Shown: piece after piece, positions 21,757-29,766 of the stretch
Numbering within the stretch: the first letter of the stretch is position 1
Layout of the letters: every line of letters starts with the position of its first letter
From: an uncultured Caulobacteraceae bacterium
GTDB lineage: Bacteria; Pseudomonadota; Alphaproteobacteria; Caulobacterales; Caulobacteraceae
Assembly: GCA_946482375.1 (NCBI GenBank)
Contig: CAMLRH010000001.1
Coordinates: 1-52,730 of the forward strand
DNA length: 52,730 bases
Direction of reading: 5' to 3'
The notes under the pieces: generated by a model
Databases searched by the model: none
Told to the model about the DNA's origin: nothing
What the model saw: only the letters and a program-made list of their open reading frames with translations
Translations under genes and position numbers: made by a program

Positions 21757-22228
21757 GATTCCAGGTTCCCGCTCTGCTTCGGCATCGGGCATTAAGACCC
21801 GCCGCAGACCCTCGGGCGAGCGACGGGCCGTCCGGGTTGATCGCCGGACGTAGGCGCCCCTCCAGCGGCTTCGGCATCTGGACGCGCGGCGAGAGCTTTG
21901 GACTGGGGTTTCTCGGTTGGGCTCTCGCCGTAGCACTTTCATACATTTCCGAGATCGCGCCCGGCCCGGCCGACACACACCCCTCCCCGTAAAGAGCGGC
22001 TGAGAGGATCGGGCGCGTACCCCCTAGCTGTCGGGTTTTGGGTTCACCGTATGGGGACCGCCGCCCGAGAACGCCGGAAGTAGCGACCCGGCACCAATTT
22101 GTGGGCATCCCAGAGTTGCCCGTCTTCGCGCCCAAGAGCGCGACCCGAGATCGCCAAACAGGCGAAGGTCTGCCGCGAACCATAGAGCGGCCATAGGCCC
22201 CTGCGGGGGTCGCTTGAGGACTACCAAC
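21757..22228. other. Gene-free stretch between early and late operons
   Basis: About 470 bases with no convincing ORF on either strand; the open frames here encode Arg/Pro/Ser-rich nonsense. It should hold the late promoter. I see no clear -35/-10 pair. There are several related short words (GATCGCGCCCGG, GATCGGGCGCG, CGACCCGAGATCGCC), which could be protein sites or an RNA structure. GAGGA before ATG 22229 is the only obvious signal. Confidence 0.5.
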
Positions 22229-22486
22229 ATGGCTGACGAACCCAAGCGGTCGATGACCGTCGAGTACCGCGTGCGCCCGATCACCCGCTATCAGGTGACG
22301 CGCTACGAGAGCTGCCAGCAGGCGGGGACGCTCTCGCAGCTCGGCACGTACGACAACGAGCAAATCGCCTACGAGGTGGGCTACGCGCTCTGCAAGGCAG
22401 AGCATGACCGCCTCGGCCTCCCGCTGGGCGACGACAGGATCATCTACCCAGAGCCCACGTATTTGGGGGCGCCTCAGGCGGCCTAG
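22229..22486 (+). CDS. Hypothetical protein, first late gene
   Basis: 85 aa from ATG 22229 (GAGGA 8 bases upstream). KRSMTVEYRVRPITRYQVTR and ESCQQAGTLSQLGTYDNEQI, then AYEVGYALCKAEHDRLGLPL. The beta-rich start with YRVRPITRYQVTRY, and GTYDNEQIAYEVGYALCKAE, recur in small proteins of alphaproteobacterial phages near the packaging genes; no function is known. Confidence 0.6.
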   Translation: MADEPKRSMTVEYRVRPITRYQVTRYESCQQAGTLSQLGTYDNEQIAYEVGYALCKAEHDRLGLPLGDDRIIYPEPTYLGAPQAA

Positions 22487-22578
22487 GTGATGGCGGCGTC
22501 AGCCGTCCACGGACAGTTGGCGCCGCGACCCTGGGATGACCCCATAACCCCATTTCCCCACCCTGCACTGGAGGTGAG

Positions 22579-22848
22579 ATGAGAGACGTCGGCCACATGG
22601 AAGCGACGGATTTCATTTACAGCGCGGCTAGCGTCTGCGCCCTGTCCTACGCCGAGGCAGTGGCGATCTACCTCAGGGCTCGTGGCCTGTTGGACGACGG
22701 AGTTACGCACCTGGGCGCGCCGATCCCGGCCGATTGGGAGCCTGACCCGCTTGGGCGGCTGTACGACCGCATCGAGGCCTCTTTCGAGGGCGACGGGCTC
22801 AGCCTGCAAGGTGGCCGCATCCATATCGTCAACGGCAGTTTCGCTTAG
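22579..22848 (+). CDS. Hypothetical protein
   Basis: 89 aa with GGAGGTGAG just before the ATG. MEATDFIYSAASVCALSYAE, then VAIYLRARGLLDDGVTHLGA and PLGRLYDRIEASFEGDG. Helical, soluble, no family recognised. It precedes the membrane protein at 22851 by 2 bases and is likely co-translated. Confidence 0.55.
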   Translation: MRDVGHMEATDFIYSAASVCALSYAEAVAIYLRARGLLDDGVTHLGAPIPADWEPDPLGRLYDRIEASFEGDGLSLQGGRIHIVNGSFA

Positions 22849-22850
22849 TC

Positions 22851-23177
22851 ATGAACCCGGCGGAGATGCTGTTCGCGCTGCTTGTGGCGCACGCACTGGC
22901 CGACTACCCGTTGCAGGGCGACTTCCTAGCCAAGGCAAAGAACCGCACCGCGCCGATCCCCGGCGTTCCGTGGTGGCAGGCGCTTGGCGCACACGCGCTG
23001 ATCCACGGCGGCTTCGTCGCGGCCATCACGGGCATCTGGTGGCTTGGCTTACTGGAGGCCGGCGTCCACGCGATAACGGACGACGCCAAGTGTCGCGGGC
23101 GCATCTCGTTCAACGCGGACCAGGCCATACACGCGGCCTGCAAAGTCATTTGGCTGGCCGTCGCTCTAGCCGCCTAA
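22851..23177 (+). CDS. DUF3307-like membrane protein
   Basis: 108 aa. LFALLVAHALADYPLQGDFL then AKAKN..A, WWQALGAHALIHGGFVAAIT and WLGLLEAGVHAITDDAKCRG. The HxLADyxLQ.dflA.K pattern and HalIHG helix are the DUF3307 family, usually with 3-4 membrane helices, found in bacteria and phages with unknown function. In the phage it may affect the envelope. Confidence 0.75.
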   Translation: MNPAEMLFALLVAHALADYPLQGDFLAKAKNRTAPIPGVPWWQALGAHALIHGGFVAAITGIWWLGLLEAGVHAITDDAKCRGRISFNADQAIHAACKVIWLAVALAA

Positions 23178-23199
23178 CCCCCACCCCCAAGGGCAAGCC

Positions 23200-23355
23200 A
23201 TGACCAAGTCCAACGACGAAGACATGCGCGAACACATCCACGCCGACGCCCACGACGAGCACACCCACCAGCCCGCCTGGAACGAGCCCAGCAGGAACCC
23301 GGTGTTCGAGGGTGACAGCGGCCTGAACGTCGGCGATGGCGGGAGCGACGGGTGA
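23200..23355 (+). CDS. 51-residue acidic, His-rich protein
   Basis: MTKSNDEDMREHIHADAHDE HTHQPAWNEP..: ten acidic residues and six histidines in the first 25, then a Gly/Asp-rich end. Its TGA overlaps the GTG of the next gene. GGGCAAGCC precedes the ATG. Possibly metal-binding; no family recognised. Confidence 0.45.
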   Translation: MTKSNDEDMREHIHADAHDEHTHQPAWNEPSRNPVFEGDSGLNVGDGGSDG

Positions 23356-23564
23356 GCGACAACGTAGTTCACCTCAGCTTCAAGTCGCCGCACATGGCTG
23401 ACGACGAGATGGCGTTCGTGGCCTGCGCCCATTGCCGCAACAAGACCTACACGCTGACCGAAGACAAGGTTGGGTACTTCCCGCTGATGCGCTGCGCCGC
23501 CTGCGGACAGCACATGGGCCGCATGGGCTGGGCTCACGACGACGACCCGGCCATTACCGCCTGA
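23352..23564 (+). CDS. Zinc-ribbon-like small protein
   Basis: 70 aa, GTG start overlapping the previous stop. Two CxxC knuckles, ACAHCRNKTYTL and RCAACGQHMGRM, are 22 residues apart: a rubredoxin/zinc-ribbon arrangement. It lies just before the small terminase-like gene, a place where phages often encode small metal-binding proteins of unknown role. Confidence 0.6.
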   Translation: MSDNVVHLSFKSPHMADDEMAFVACAHCRNKTYTLTEDKVGYFPLMRCAACGQHMGRMGWAHDDDPAITA

Positions 23565-23627
23565 CCCCGCTAACCAACACAGAGCCAGGAAACCGCAAGG
23601 TCTGGCGAAAGGTGCATCGGTGAGCCA

Positions 23628-24023
23628 ATGGCCGACGACACTGCTTCAACAGAACGGAAACACCGTGGCCTCGTGCCGTTCAAGCCGGGTCAGTCGGGCA
23701 ACCCCGCCGGCAGGCCCAAGGGCTCGCGCAACAAGCTCGGCGAGGCGTTCATAGAGGCCCTGCACGCCGACTTCGATGAGCACGGGCGGGCGGCCATCCA
23801 GAAGACCCGCACCGAGAAGCCCGACGTGTACGTGCGCGTCGTCGCCTCGCTGCTGCCGAAAGAGTTCAAGATCGAAACCACGAGCGATCTCACCGATGAA
23901 CAGCTCGACGCTCGAATCCGCCAGCTTGCCGCCGCACTTGAAATCGGAATTGGCGGCCCTGCTGGAGGAAAAGAAGCGCCGGCTGGATCGCAACCGACTG
24001 GCGACGTACCGGCCGTACACTAA
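23628..24023 (+). CDS. DUF5681 protein, putative small terminase subunit
   Basis: 131 aa. LVPFKPGQSGNPAGRPKGSR followed by NKLGEAFIEALHADF is the DUF5681 signature; AIQKTRTEKPDVYVRVVASL continues the family. Such genes usually sit directly before large terminase genes in alphaproteobacterial phages, so a role in DNA recognition for packaging is inferred. Its last ~125 bases overlap the terminase ATPase ORF in another frame. Confidence 0.75.
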   Translation: MADDTASTERKHRGLVPFKPGQSGNPAGRPKGSRNKLGEAFIEALHADFDEHGRAAIQKTRTEKPDVYVRVVASLLPKEFKIETTSDLTDEQLDARIRQLAAALEIGIGGPAGGKEAPAGSQPTGDVPAVH

Positions 24024-24591
24024 GCAGCGCGCCTTCCACGCCGAGGGCGCCGAGCACCGCGAACGCCTGCTGATGGCGGGCAACCAGCTTGGGAAGACCT
24101 ACTGCGGGGCTGCGGAGGCCGCCTATCACCTGACGGGCCTCTACCCGGACTGGTGGCAGGGCAGGCGCTGGGATCGCCCGGTGCGGGCCTGGGCGGGGTC
24201 GAAGACGGGCGAGGTCACCCGCGACGGTGTCCAGCGCCTGTTGGTCGGTGAGCCCAAGGACGAAAGCCAGTGGGGCACGGGGATGGTCCCCGGCTCGGCC
24301 CTGCTGGACTGGTCACGGCGCATGGGCGTGGCCGACGCCCTCGACAACATCACGGTCAAGCACGTTCCCACCGGGGGAACATCGACACTGGGCTTCAAGA
24401 GCTACGACCAGGGCCGCCAGAAATGGCAGGGCGAGACGCTGGACGTGGTGTGGTTTGACGAAGAGCCGCCGCTGGACATCTACATGGAAGGGCTGACGCG
24501 GACCAACGCGACCGGCGGCATGGTCTATCTCACCTTCACGCCGCTGCTTGGCATGAGCGACGTGGTGGCGATGTTCCTGGGTGAGACGTGA
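23896..24591 (+). CDS. Terminase large subunit, ATPase half (split gene)
   Basis: 231 aa from ATG 23896; the exact start is uncertain because the frame is open upstream. RPYTKQRAFH (39-48) is the adenine-binding motif, AGNQLGKT (61-68) is Walker A, TLDVVWFDEE (181-190) is Walker B with the catalytic Glu, and YLTFTPLLG (211-219) is the coupling motif. The ORF stops at TGA 24589-24591, just where homologous terminases continue into the nuclease domain. The continuing domain is in the -1 frame starting at GTG 24588. It powers DNA translocation into the procapsid. Confidence 0.88.
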   Translation: MNSSTLESASLPPHLKSELAALLEEKKRRLDRNRLATYRPYTKQRAFHAEGAEHRERLLMAGNQLGKTYCGAAEAAYHLTGLYPDWWQGRRWDRPVRAWAGSKTGEVTRDGVQRLLVGEPKDESQWGTGMVPGSALLDWSRRMGVADALDNITVKHVPTGGTSTLGFKSYDQGRQKWQGETLDVVWFDEEPPLDIYMEGLTRTNATGGMVYLTFTPLLGMSDVVAMFLGET

Positions 24592-25337
24592 CCCGCTCCG
24601 TCACGCAGATGACGATTGACGACGCCGAGCACTACACGCCCGAGCAGCGTCAGTCGATCATCGACTCCTACCCGGAGCATGAGCGTGAGGCCCGCATCAA
24701 GGGCATCCCCTCCATGGGCTCGGGACGGGTGTTCCCGATCTCGGAAGAGGCCATCACCTGCGAGCCGTTTCAGATCCCGGAGCACTGGCCGCAGGTCAAC
24801 GGACTGGACTTCGGCTGGGATCACCCGTTCGCGGCTGCCAACATGGCGTGGGACCGTGACGCGGACGTGATCTACGTCTGCAAGGAGTACCGTCAGCGCG
24901 AGCAGACGCCGGTCATCCATGCCGCCTCGATACGGCCCTGGGGCGTGTGGATACCGAACGCCTGGCCGCACGACGGCTTGCAGCACGACAAGGGCTCGGG
25001 CGAGGCGCTGAGGGACCAGTACGCGGCCCAGAACCTGAAGATGCTGGCCGAGAAGGCGACGTTTCCCGATGGGGGCAATGGTGTCGAGGCCGGCGTCATG
25101 GAGATGCTGGACCGGATGAAGACCGGCCGCTGGAAGGTGTTCAGCACCTGCGGCATGTGGCTTGGCGAGTTCCGGCTTTATCACCGGGTGGACGGATTGA
25201 TCGTCAAGGAGCGCGACGATCTCCTCTCCGCCTCCCGCTACGCAATGATGATGCGGCGCTTTGCCGCGACCGCGCCCCGGTACGAAGAGGACTGGCGACA
25301 TGAAGACAGTTCTCGCAGCGACCACACGGGGTACTAG
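24588..25337 (+). CDS. Terminase large subunit, nuclease half (split gene)
   Basis: 249 aa. VTQMTIDDAEHYTPEQRQSI is the linker normally inside one long terminase. The RNase H-like nuclease follows: Asp74 (VNGLDFGWDHP), Asp129 (PHDGLQH) and Asp210/211 (KERDDLLSASRYAMM) are the metal-binding acids. A GTG start overlaps the ATPase stop (GTGA), and an in-frame TGA at 24582-24584 blocks anything longer. One missing base would explain the split; coupled translation of two polypeptides is the alternative. Confidence 0.88.
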   Translation: MTRSVTQMTIDDAEHYTPEQRQSIIDSYPEHEREARIKGIPSMGSGRVFPISEEAITCEPFQIPEHWPQVNGLDFGWDHPFAAANMAWDRDADVIYVCKEYRQREQTPVIHAASIRPWGVWIPNAWPHDGLQHDKGSGEALRDQYAAQNLKMLAEKATFPDGGNGVEAGVMEMLDRMKTGRWKVFSTCGMWLGEFRLYHRVDGLIVKERDDLLSASRYAMMMRRFAATAPRYEEDWRHEDSSRSDHTGY

Positions 25338-27449
25338 ATGAGCCTCGCCTACGAAGCCGAGTTGGAGCCCGAAGAGGAGGTCGAGACCCCCGAAACGCAG
25401 GCCAACGTCGAACGCCTGATCGCCAACATCAAATCGTCCAACCTCGCCAAGGACATGGACGACACCGAACTGGCCCGCATCGGTCAAAAGGTGGTGGAAG
25501 AGTACGAGATCGACCTCAACAGCCGCAAGGCGGCCAAGTGGGACGAGCGCAACAAGTCGGCCATGGACCTCGCCCTTCAGGTCAAGGAGGCCAAGAGCTA
25601 CCCGTGGCCGAACGCGGCCAACGTCAAGTACCCGCTGCTGACCACGGCGGCCATCCAGTTCGCCGCCCGCGCTTATCCGGCCATCGTCGACGGCGCCACC
25701 GTCGTCAGGGGCAAGGTGCAAGGCAAGCCCAACGACCAGAAGCAGCAGCGCGCCGACCGCATCGGCCGTCACATGTCGTGGCAGCTGCTGGAGGAGATGG
25801 ACGGCTGGGAGGAAGACACCGACCGGCTTCTCCATATGCTGCCGATCACCGGCTGCGTGTTCAGGAAGACGTGGTTCGACCCGATCAAGGGCCACAACTG
25901 TTCCGAGCTGATCCCGCCCGACAAGTTCGTGGTCAACTACTGTGCCAAGGACATCGAGACCGTTCCGCGCGGGACGCAGGTCTGCGAATACTATCCGCAT
26001 GAGATCGAGGCCAAGTTCCGCGGCGGGACGTGGCTGCGGCAGGAACTGGGCGAGGCGCAGGACGCCGGCAACGACGAACAGGCGCCGCACACCTTCCTCG
26101 AACAGCACCGCCTGCTCGACCTGGACGAGGACAAGTACCCCGAGCCCTACATCGTCACGGTCCACAAGGAGACCATGAAGGTCGTCAGGATCGTGGCCCG
26201 GTATGACGAGGACGGGGTCTACGCCAATGATCGGGGCGAGGTCACCTGCATCAAGCCGGTCAGGTACTTCACCAAGTACGGCTTCATCCCCTCTCCCGAT
26301 GGCAGTTTCTACGACATCGGCTTTGGCCAGCTGCTCAATGCGCTGAACGAGACCATCAACTCGACGCTGAACCAGCTGCTCGATGCGGGCCACCTCGCCA
26401 ACACCCAGGGCGGCTTCATCGGCTCCGGGGTAAGCATCAAGTCAGGCCGGCTGCGGTTTGAGCCTGGCGAGTGGAAGAAGGCGGAAGTCGCGGGCGGGGC
26501 GCTCAAGGAGAACATCGTACCCCTGCCGGTCGGCAAGCCCTCGGCGGTGCTGTTCAACCTGCTTGGGATGCTGGTTGAGGCCGCGCGGGACATCACCGCG
26601 ACCAAGGACATCCTGACCGGGGAGACCCAGCAGACCAACCAGCCCGTCGGCACGACGCTGGCGATGATCGAGCAGGGGCTGAAGGTCTTCACGGCGATCT
26701 ACAAGCGCATCCACCGCTCGCTGCGTCAGGAACTGGCGTGTCTGTACCGGCTCAACCGCCTCTACCTGCCGCAGGAGCAGTATTTCGCGTTCCAGGACCA
26801 GCCCGAGGCGGTGTCGCAGCAGGACTACGCCGACGACATCGACGTGCTGCCCGTATCCGACCCCACGACGGTCAGCGACATGCAGAAGCTGGGCCGCGCG
26901 CAGTACCTCGGCCAGTTCCTCGGCAAGGGCCTGGACGACATGAAGATCGTCGAGCGGATGCTGGAAGCGGCGTCCGTGCCCGACATCGAGGAGTTGATGC
27001 CGAAGGGGCCGCCGCCGACGCCGCCCGAACTGCTCATCGAGCAGAAGAAGCTGAAGCAGGACGACCAACGCATCGCCCTCGAAGACCGCAAGGTCAAGCT
27101 GCTGGAGGCCAACGCCAAGGCGGGCAACACCGGCAAGTACGCGTCAGCGCTCGCCTCGCTGGCGGGCATCGGCGCCACGCCGGAAGGCAACATGGGCATC
27201 AACCCCGAGGCCCTGATCCTCGCCGAGGATTTGCACGCCACGGCCACGCAGGAAGTCGAGAATGAAGCGGTTCGACCAGAAGAGTTTCGAGGAATGGAAG
27301 AGCCACCACCTGACCAAGCTGTTCCTCCAGTACCTGACGGACCAGCAGGAAACCTTGGGCAAGGCATGGATGGCGGGGGAGAGCCTGTCGTCGGACCAGC
27401 AGACCAAGGCGGTCCTGATGGGGGAGTTATCGACCCTGGAATGGGCTGA
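25338..27449 (+). CDS. Portal protein
   Basis: 703 aa, the size of P22-type portals. It forms the dodecameric ring at the packaging vertex. Typical content: SYPWPNAANVKYPLLTTAAI, then RADRIGRHMSWQLLEEMDGW, HMLPITGCVFRKTWFDPIKG, GQLLNALNETINSTLNQLLD and KDILTGETQQTNQPVGTTLA. A helical barrel region with charged repeats (LIEQKKLKQDDQRIALEDRK) precedes a Pro/Gly-rich, probably disordered C-terminus. The last 188 bases overlap another gene in a different frame. It starts directly after the terminase stop. Confidence 0.93.
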   Translation: MSLAYEAELEPEEEVETPETQANVERLIANIKSSNLAKDMDDTELARIGQKVVEEYEIDLNSRKAAKWDERNKSAMDLALQVKEAKSYPWPNAANVKYPLLTTAAIQFAARAYPAIVDGATVVRGKVQGKPNDQKQQRADRIGRHMSWQLLEEMDGWEEDTDRLLHMLPITGCVFRKTWFDPIKGHNCSELIPPDKFVVNYCAKDIETVPRGTQVCEYYPHEIEAKFRGGTWLRQELGEAQDAGNDEQAPHTFLEQHRLLDLDEDKYPEPYIVTVHKETMKVVRIVARYDEDGVYANDRGEVTCIKPVRYFTKYGFIPSPDGSFYDIGFGQLLNALNETINSTLNQLLDAGHLANTQGGFIGSGVSIKSGRLRFEPGEWKKAEVAGGALKENIVPLPVGKPSAVLFNLLGMLVEAARDITATKDILTGETQQTNQPVGTTLAMIEQGLKVFTAIYKRIHRSLRQELACLYRLNRLYLPQEQYFAFQDQPEAVSQQDYADDIDVLPVSDPTTVSDMQKLGRAQYLGQFLGKGLDDMKIVERMLEAASVPDIEELMPKGPPPTPPELLIEQKKLKQDDQRIALEDRKVKLLEANAKAGNTGKYASALASLAGIGATPEGNMGINPEALILAEDLHATATQEVENEAVRPEEFRGMEEPPPDQAVPPVPDGPAGNLGQGMDGGGEPVVGPADQGGPDGGVIDPGMG

Positions 27450-27501
27450 CGTAGCCTCCTTCTACAAGATCGACATCGAAGATACGGGCCAAGAGCCCTG
27501 A
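27262..27501 (+). CDS. Small late protein overlapping the portal C-terminus
   Basis: 79 aa. FDQKSFEEWKSHHLTKLFLQ, then LTDQQETLGKAWMAGESLSS and WADVASFYKIDIED. This is a sensible helical protein, similar in look to small phage proteins found right after portal genes. It overlaps portal by 188 bases in another frame, exactly where portal encodes low-complexity Pro/Gly sequence. I think both frames are translated. Confidence 0.65.
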   Translation: MKRFDQKSFEEWKSHHLTKLFLQYLTDQQETLGKAWMAGESLSSDQQTKAVLMGELSTLEWADVASFYKIDIEDTGQEP

Positions 27502-27559
27502 CATCCGCGCACCCGCGCAGATAGCCCCTCGGGGCTCCCCACGAAGCACACGAGAAGTA

Positions 27560-27874
27560 ATGAACACCAGCGGGATCACCCCGGCTGACGTGAAGGTGCT
27601 GTTCCTGCCTGATCCGGTCGAAGAGAAGACCAAGGGCGGCATCATCCTCGCCGACACCATCCGGGAAAAGAGCCAGTACGCCGCCATCAAGGGGACGCTG
27701 GTCGAAGTCGGGCCGAACGCCTTCCTCGAATGGGGAGACGGCAAGCGGCCGCAGGCGGGCCAGCGGGTCGTCACGGCTCAATACGCCGGCCTCAACATCG
27801 AAGGCGCGGACGGCCTGAAGTACCGCCTCTGCAACGACGAAGACATCATCGCTGTCCTGAAGGAAGGCCAATGA
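27560..27874 (+). CDS. Phage GroES-like co-chaperonin
   Basis: 104 aa. A Cpn10 fold: VKVLFLPDPVEEKTKGGIIL with the mobile-loop region EKTKGGIILADT, then GTLVEVGPNAFLEWGDGKRP and GQRVVTAQYAGLNIEG. A closing DEDIIAVLKEGQ matches the C-terminal strand of GroES. It probably partners with host GroEL to fold capsid proteins, as T4 gp31 does. It sits between portal and scaffold. Confidence 0.88.
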   Translation: MNTSGITPADVKVLFLPDPVEEKTKGGIILADTIREKSQYAAIKGTLVEVGPNAFLEWGDGKRPQAGQRVVTAQYAGLNIEGADGLKYRLCNDEDIIAVLKEGQ

Positions 27875-28680
27875 CCGACGAAGCAGCGGCCGAAGAGGCC
27901 GTAGTCGAGACCCCGGAAGCCGAAGCCGCACCGGACGCCGAAGCCAAGGCCATCCGCCTAGGCTGGAGACCCAAGGACGAGTTCAAGGGCGACCCTGACA
28001 AGTGGGTCGATGCCGCCGAGTTCGTGCGTCGTGGGGAAGAAGAACCCGCGCTGGCGAAGGCCAACTACGCCAAGCTCGAAAAGGCCCTCGAACGCGCGAC
28101 GACCAAGATCGCGAGCCTGGAGACGACGCACCAGAAGCTCGTTGAACACCTCTCGACCTCCGAAAAGCGGGCCTATGACCGGGCCAAGCGGGAGATCGAA
28201 GCCAGACTGGATCAGGCCGCCGAGGCCGGTGATGTGGAGGGTGTCAGAGCCGCCACCCGCGAGATCACCGACCTTACCAAGGAAGCCGCCGCCGAGCCGA
28301 AGAAAGACGCTCAGGCCGCTCCCGAGGACCCGCCTGAACTGGCGGAGTGGAAGGAAGACAATCCCTGGTTCACCAAGGACGCCGTTATGCGCGGCGCGGC
28401 CATCGCCATTGTCGATGAGCTGATCGCCGACGGCGTGACCGACCTCAAGAAGCAAATCAAGGAGGTCGACAAGCGCATCCGGGCCGAGTTCCCGCACAAG
28501 TTCGAGAACCCGCGCCGCCGCGAACCCGCCGCCGTCGAGGGGGCCAACAACGCTCCCAAGAAGACCGGCAAGACCTACGCCGATCTGCCCGCCGACGCGA
28601 AGGCGATGTGTGACGATTTCTGCAAGAACATCAAGGGCTTCACCCGCGAGAAGTTCGTTCGCGACTATCAGTGGAGCTAG
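27871..28680 (+). CDS. Scaffolding protein
   Basis: 269 aa from ATG 27871 (ATGA overlap with GroES). Acidic, Ala/Glu-rich start, then RLGWRPKDEFKGDPDKWVDA and a long coiled coil (ANYAKLEKALERATTKIASL, DRAKREIEARLDQAAEAGD). The C-terminus holds YADLPADAKAMCDDFCKNIK. The sequence pattern GWRPKDEFKGDPDKWVDA..F is common to phage scaffold-type proteins between portal and coat. It would shape the procapsid and leave before packaging. Confidence 0.75.
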   Translation: MTDEAAAEEAVVETPEAEAAPDAEAKAIRLGWRPKDEFKGDPDKWVDAAEFVRRGEEEPALAKANYAKLEKALERATTKIASLETTHQKLVEHLSTSEKRAYDRAKREIEARLDQAAEAGDVEGVRAATREITDLTKEAAAEPKKDAQAAPEDPPELAEWKEDNPWFTKDAVMRGAAIAIVDELIADGVTDLKKQIKEVDKRIRAEFPHKFENPRRREPAAVEGANNAPKKTGKTYADLPADAKAMCDDFCKNIKGFTREKFVRDYQWS

Positions 28681-28686
28681 AAGGAT

Positions 28687-29160
28687 ATGACGATGACCGA
28701 TGAAGTCCGCACCCGCCGCCCTCGCGCCGAAGACACCGCGCAGGACGCCACGCCAACGCCGCAACGCCGCCGCCGCGCCTCGACCGGGGGGTTCGCCCTC
28801 AAGCTCGACGCGCCGCAGCGGGAAGGCTTCGTGCGCCGTTTCGTGAACGCTGATCCGTCCCGCATCCGGGCCATGGAGCAGCTTGGCTACACCCTCGTGG
28901 ACGAACGCGCCGGCGAAGCAGAAGCCCGCACGGACGGCCTTGGAACGAGGATCGCCCGCCATGTGGGCAAGGACGAGAACGGGGCTCCCGTTCAGGCCGT
29001 CCTCATGGAAACCCCTGTCGAAGAATACGGGTACGGCGTCGCCGACAAGGAAGACGCCCGCAAGCCCTTCGAAGAAGCCATTCGCCGCTCTGCCGACACG
29101 ACCGCTGAGGTCCCAGGCGTCTACCAGCCCGGCCAGAGCACAATCCGACACTCGGGCTAA
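28687..29160 (+). CDS. Hypothetical head-region protein
   Basis: 157 aa. A basic start (RTRRPRAEDTAQDATPTPQR) is followed by FALKLDAPQREGFVRRFVNA and RIRAMEQLGYTLVDER, then VLMETPVEEYGYGVADKEDA. The middle motif (L..P.R.GF..RWVN..P.R...M..LGY) belongs to a common protein found next to scaffold genes; its exact role is unknown. An ATG 6 bases downstream (28693) is an alternative start. Confidence 0.6.
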   Translation: MTMTDEVRTRRPRAEDTAQDATPTPQRRRRASTGGFALKLDAPQREGFVRRFVNADPSRIRAMEQLGYTLVDERAGEAEARTDGLGTRIARHVGKDENGAPVQAVLMETPVEEYGYGVADKEDARKPFEEAIRRSADTTAEVPGVYQPGQSTIRHSG

Positions 29161-29178
29161 GGCCCAAGGAACACTTCA

Positions 29179-29763
29179 ATGGCAAACCCTGACACGCCGC
29201 GCGGGCTCAAGCCCGTGGGCTACGTCGGTGGCGCTCCCTACACTGGGGCCGCCACCCTGTACTCCGTCGCCGCTGGTGACGGCACGCGTATCGGTATCGG
29301 CGACCCGGTTACGACCGCCGCCGTCGGCACCGGCCAGACCATCAATGGCGTCACCTCCATCGATGTCATCCGCGCCGCCTCTGGCGACGTGATCACCGGC
29401 GTTGTCGTGGGCGTGGTCCCTGTGACCTCGACTTCGACGCCCTACCGCGCCGCCTCCACCCAGCGCCAGCTGCTGGTCGCCGACGACCCGAACCTCGTCT
29501 TCGAGATTCAGGAAGCCAGCGGCGGCACGGCCCTGACCGCCAACGACATCGGCCTCAACGCCGACTTCGTGGTGGCCGACTGCTCGACGACCACGGGTTA
29601 CTCCAACGTCGAGCTGAACAACGGCACTGAGGCGGGGACCAACACCCTCGATCTCAAGATCGTCGGCTTCGTCAACGCCCCGAACAACGCGATCGGGGAA
29701 CACGCAAAGTGGCTCGTGCGCATCAATCGCCACCGTCACGTCAACCAGATTGCGGGGATCTAG
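29179..29763 (+). CDS. Capsid-associated structural protein (decoration-type)
   Basis: 194 aa. It begins MANPDTPRGLKPVGYVGGAP, the standard opening of a phage structural protein that reads MAN.D.PRGF.PV. SAASGDVITGVVVGVVPVTS-like beta strands and HAKWLVRINRHRHVNQ at the end follow. It immediately precedes the coat gene by 3 bases. I infer a decoration or head-stabilising role from position. Confidence 0.7.
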   Translation: MANPDTPRGLKPVGYVGGAPYTGAATLYSVAAGDGTRIGIGDPVTTAAVGTGQTINGVTSIDVIRAASGDVITGVVVGVVPVTSTSTPYRAASTQRQLLVADDPNLVFEIQEASGGTALTANDIGLNADFVVADCSTTTGYSNVELNNGTEAGTNTLDLKIVGFVNAPNNAIGEHAKWLVRINRHRHVNQIAGI

Positions 29764-29766
29764 ACC

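Noticed and set aside
21166..21978. Minus-strand frame crossing the gap after 21664
   Set aside because: Mostly antisense to a plausible gene; Arg/Ser-rich with no domain.
24525..26393. 622-codon open frame on the minus strand
   Set aside because: Antisense to terminase and portal; Arg/Leu/Val-rich shadow caused by high GC.
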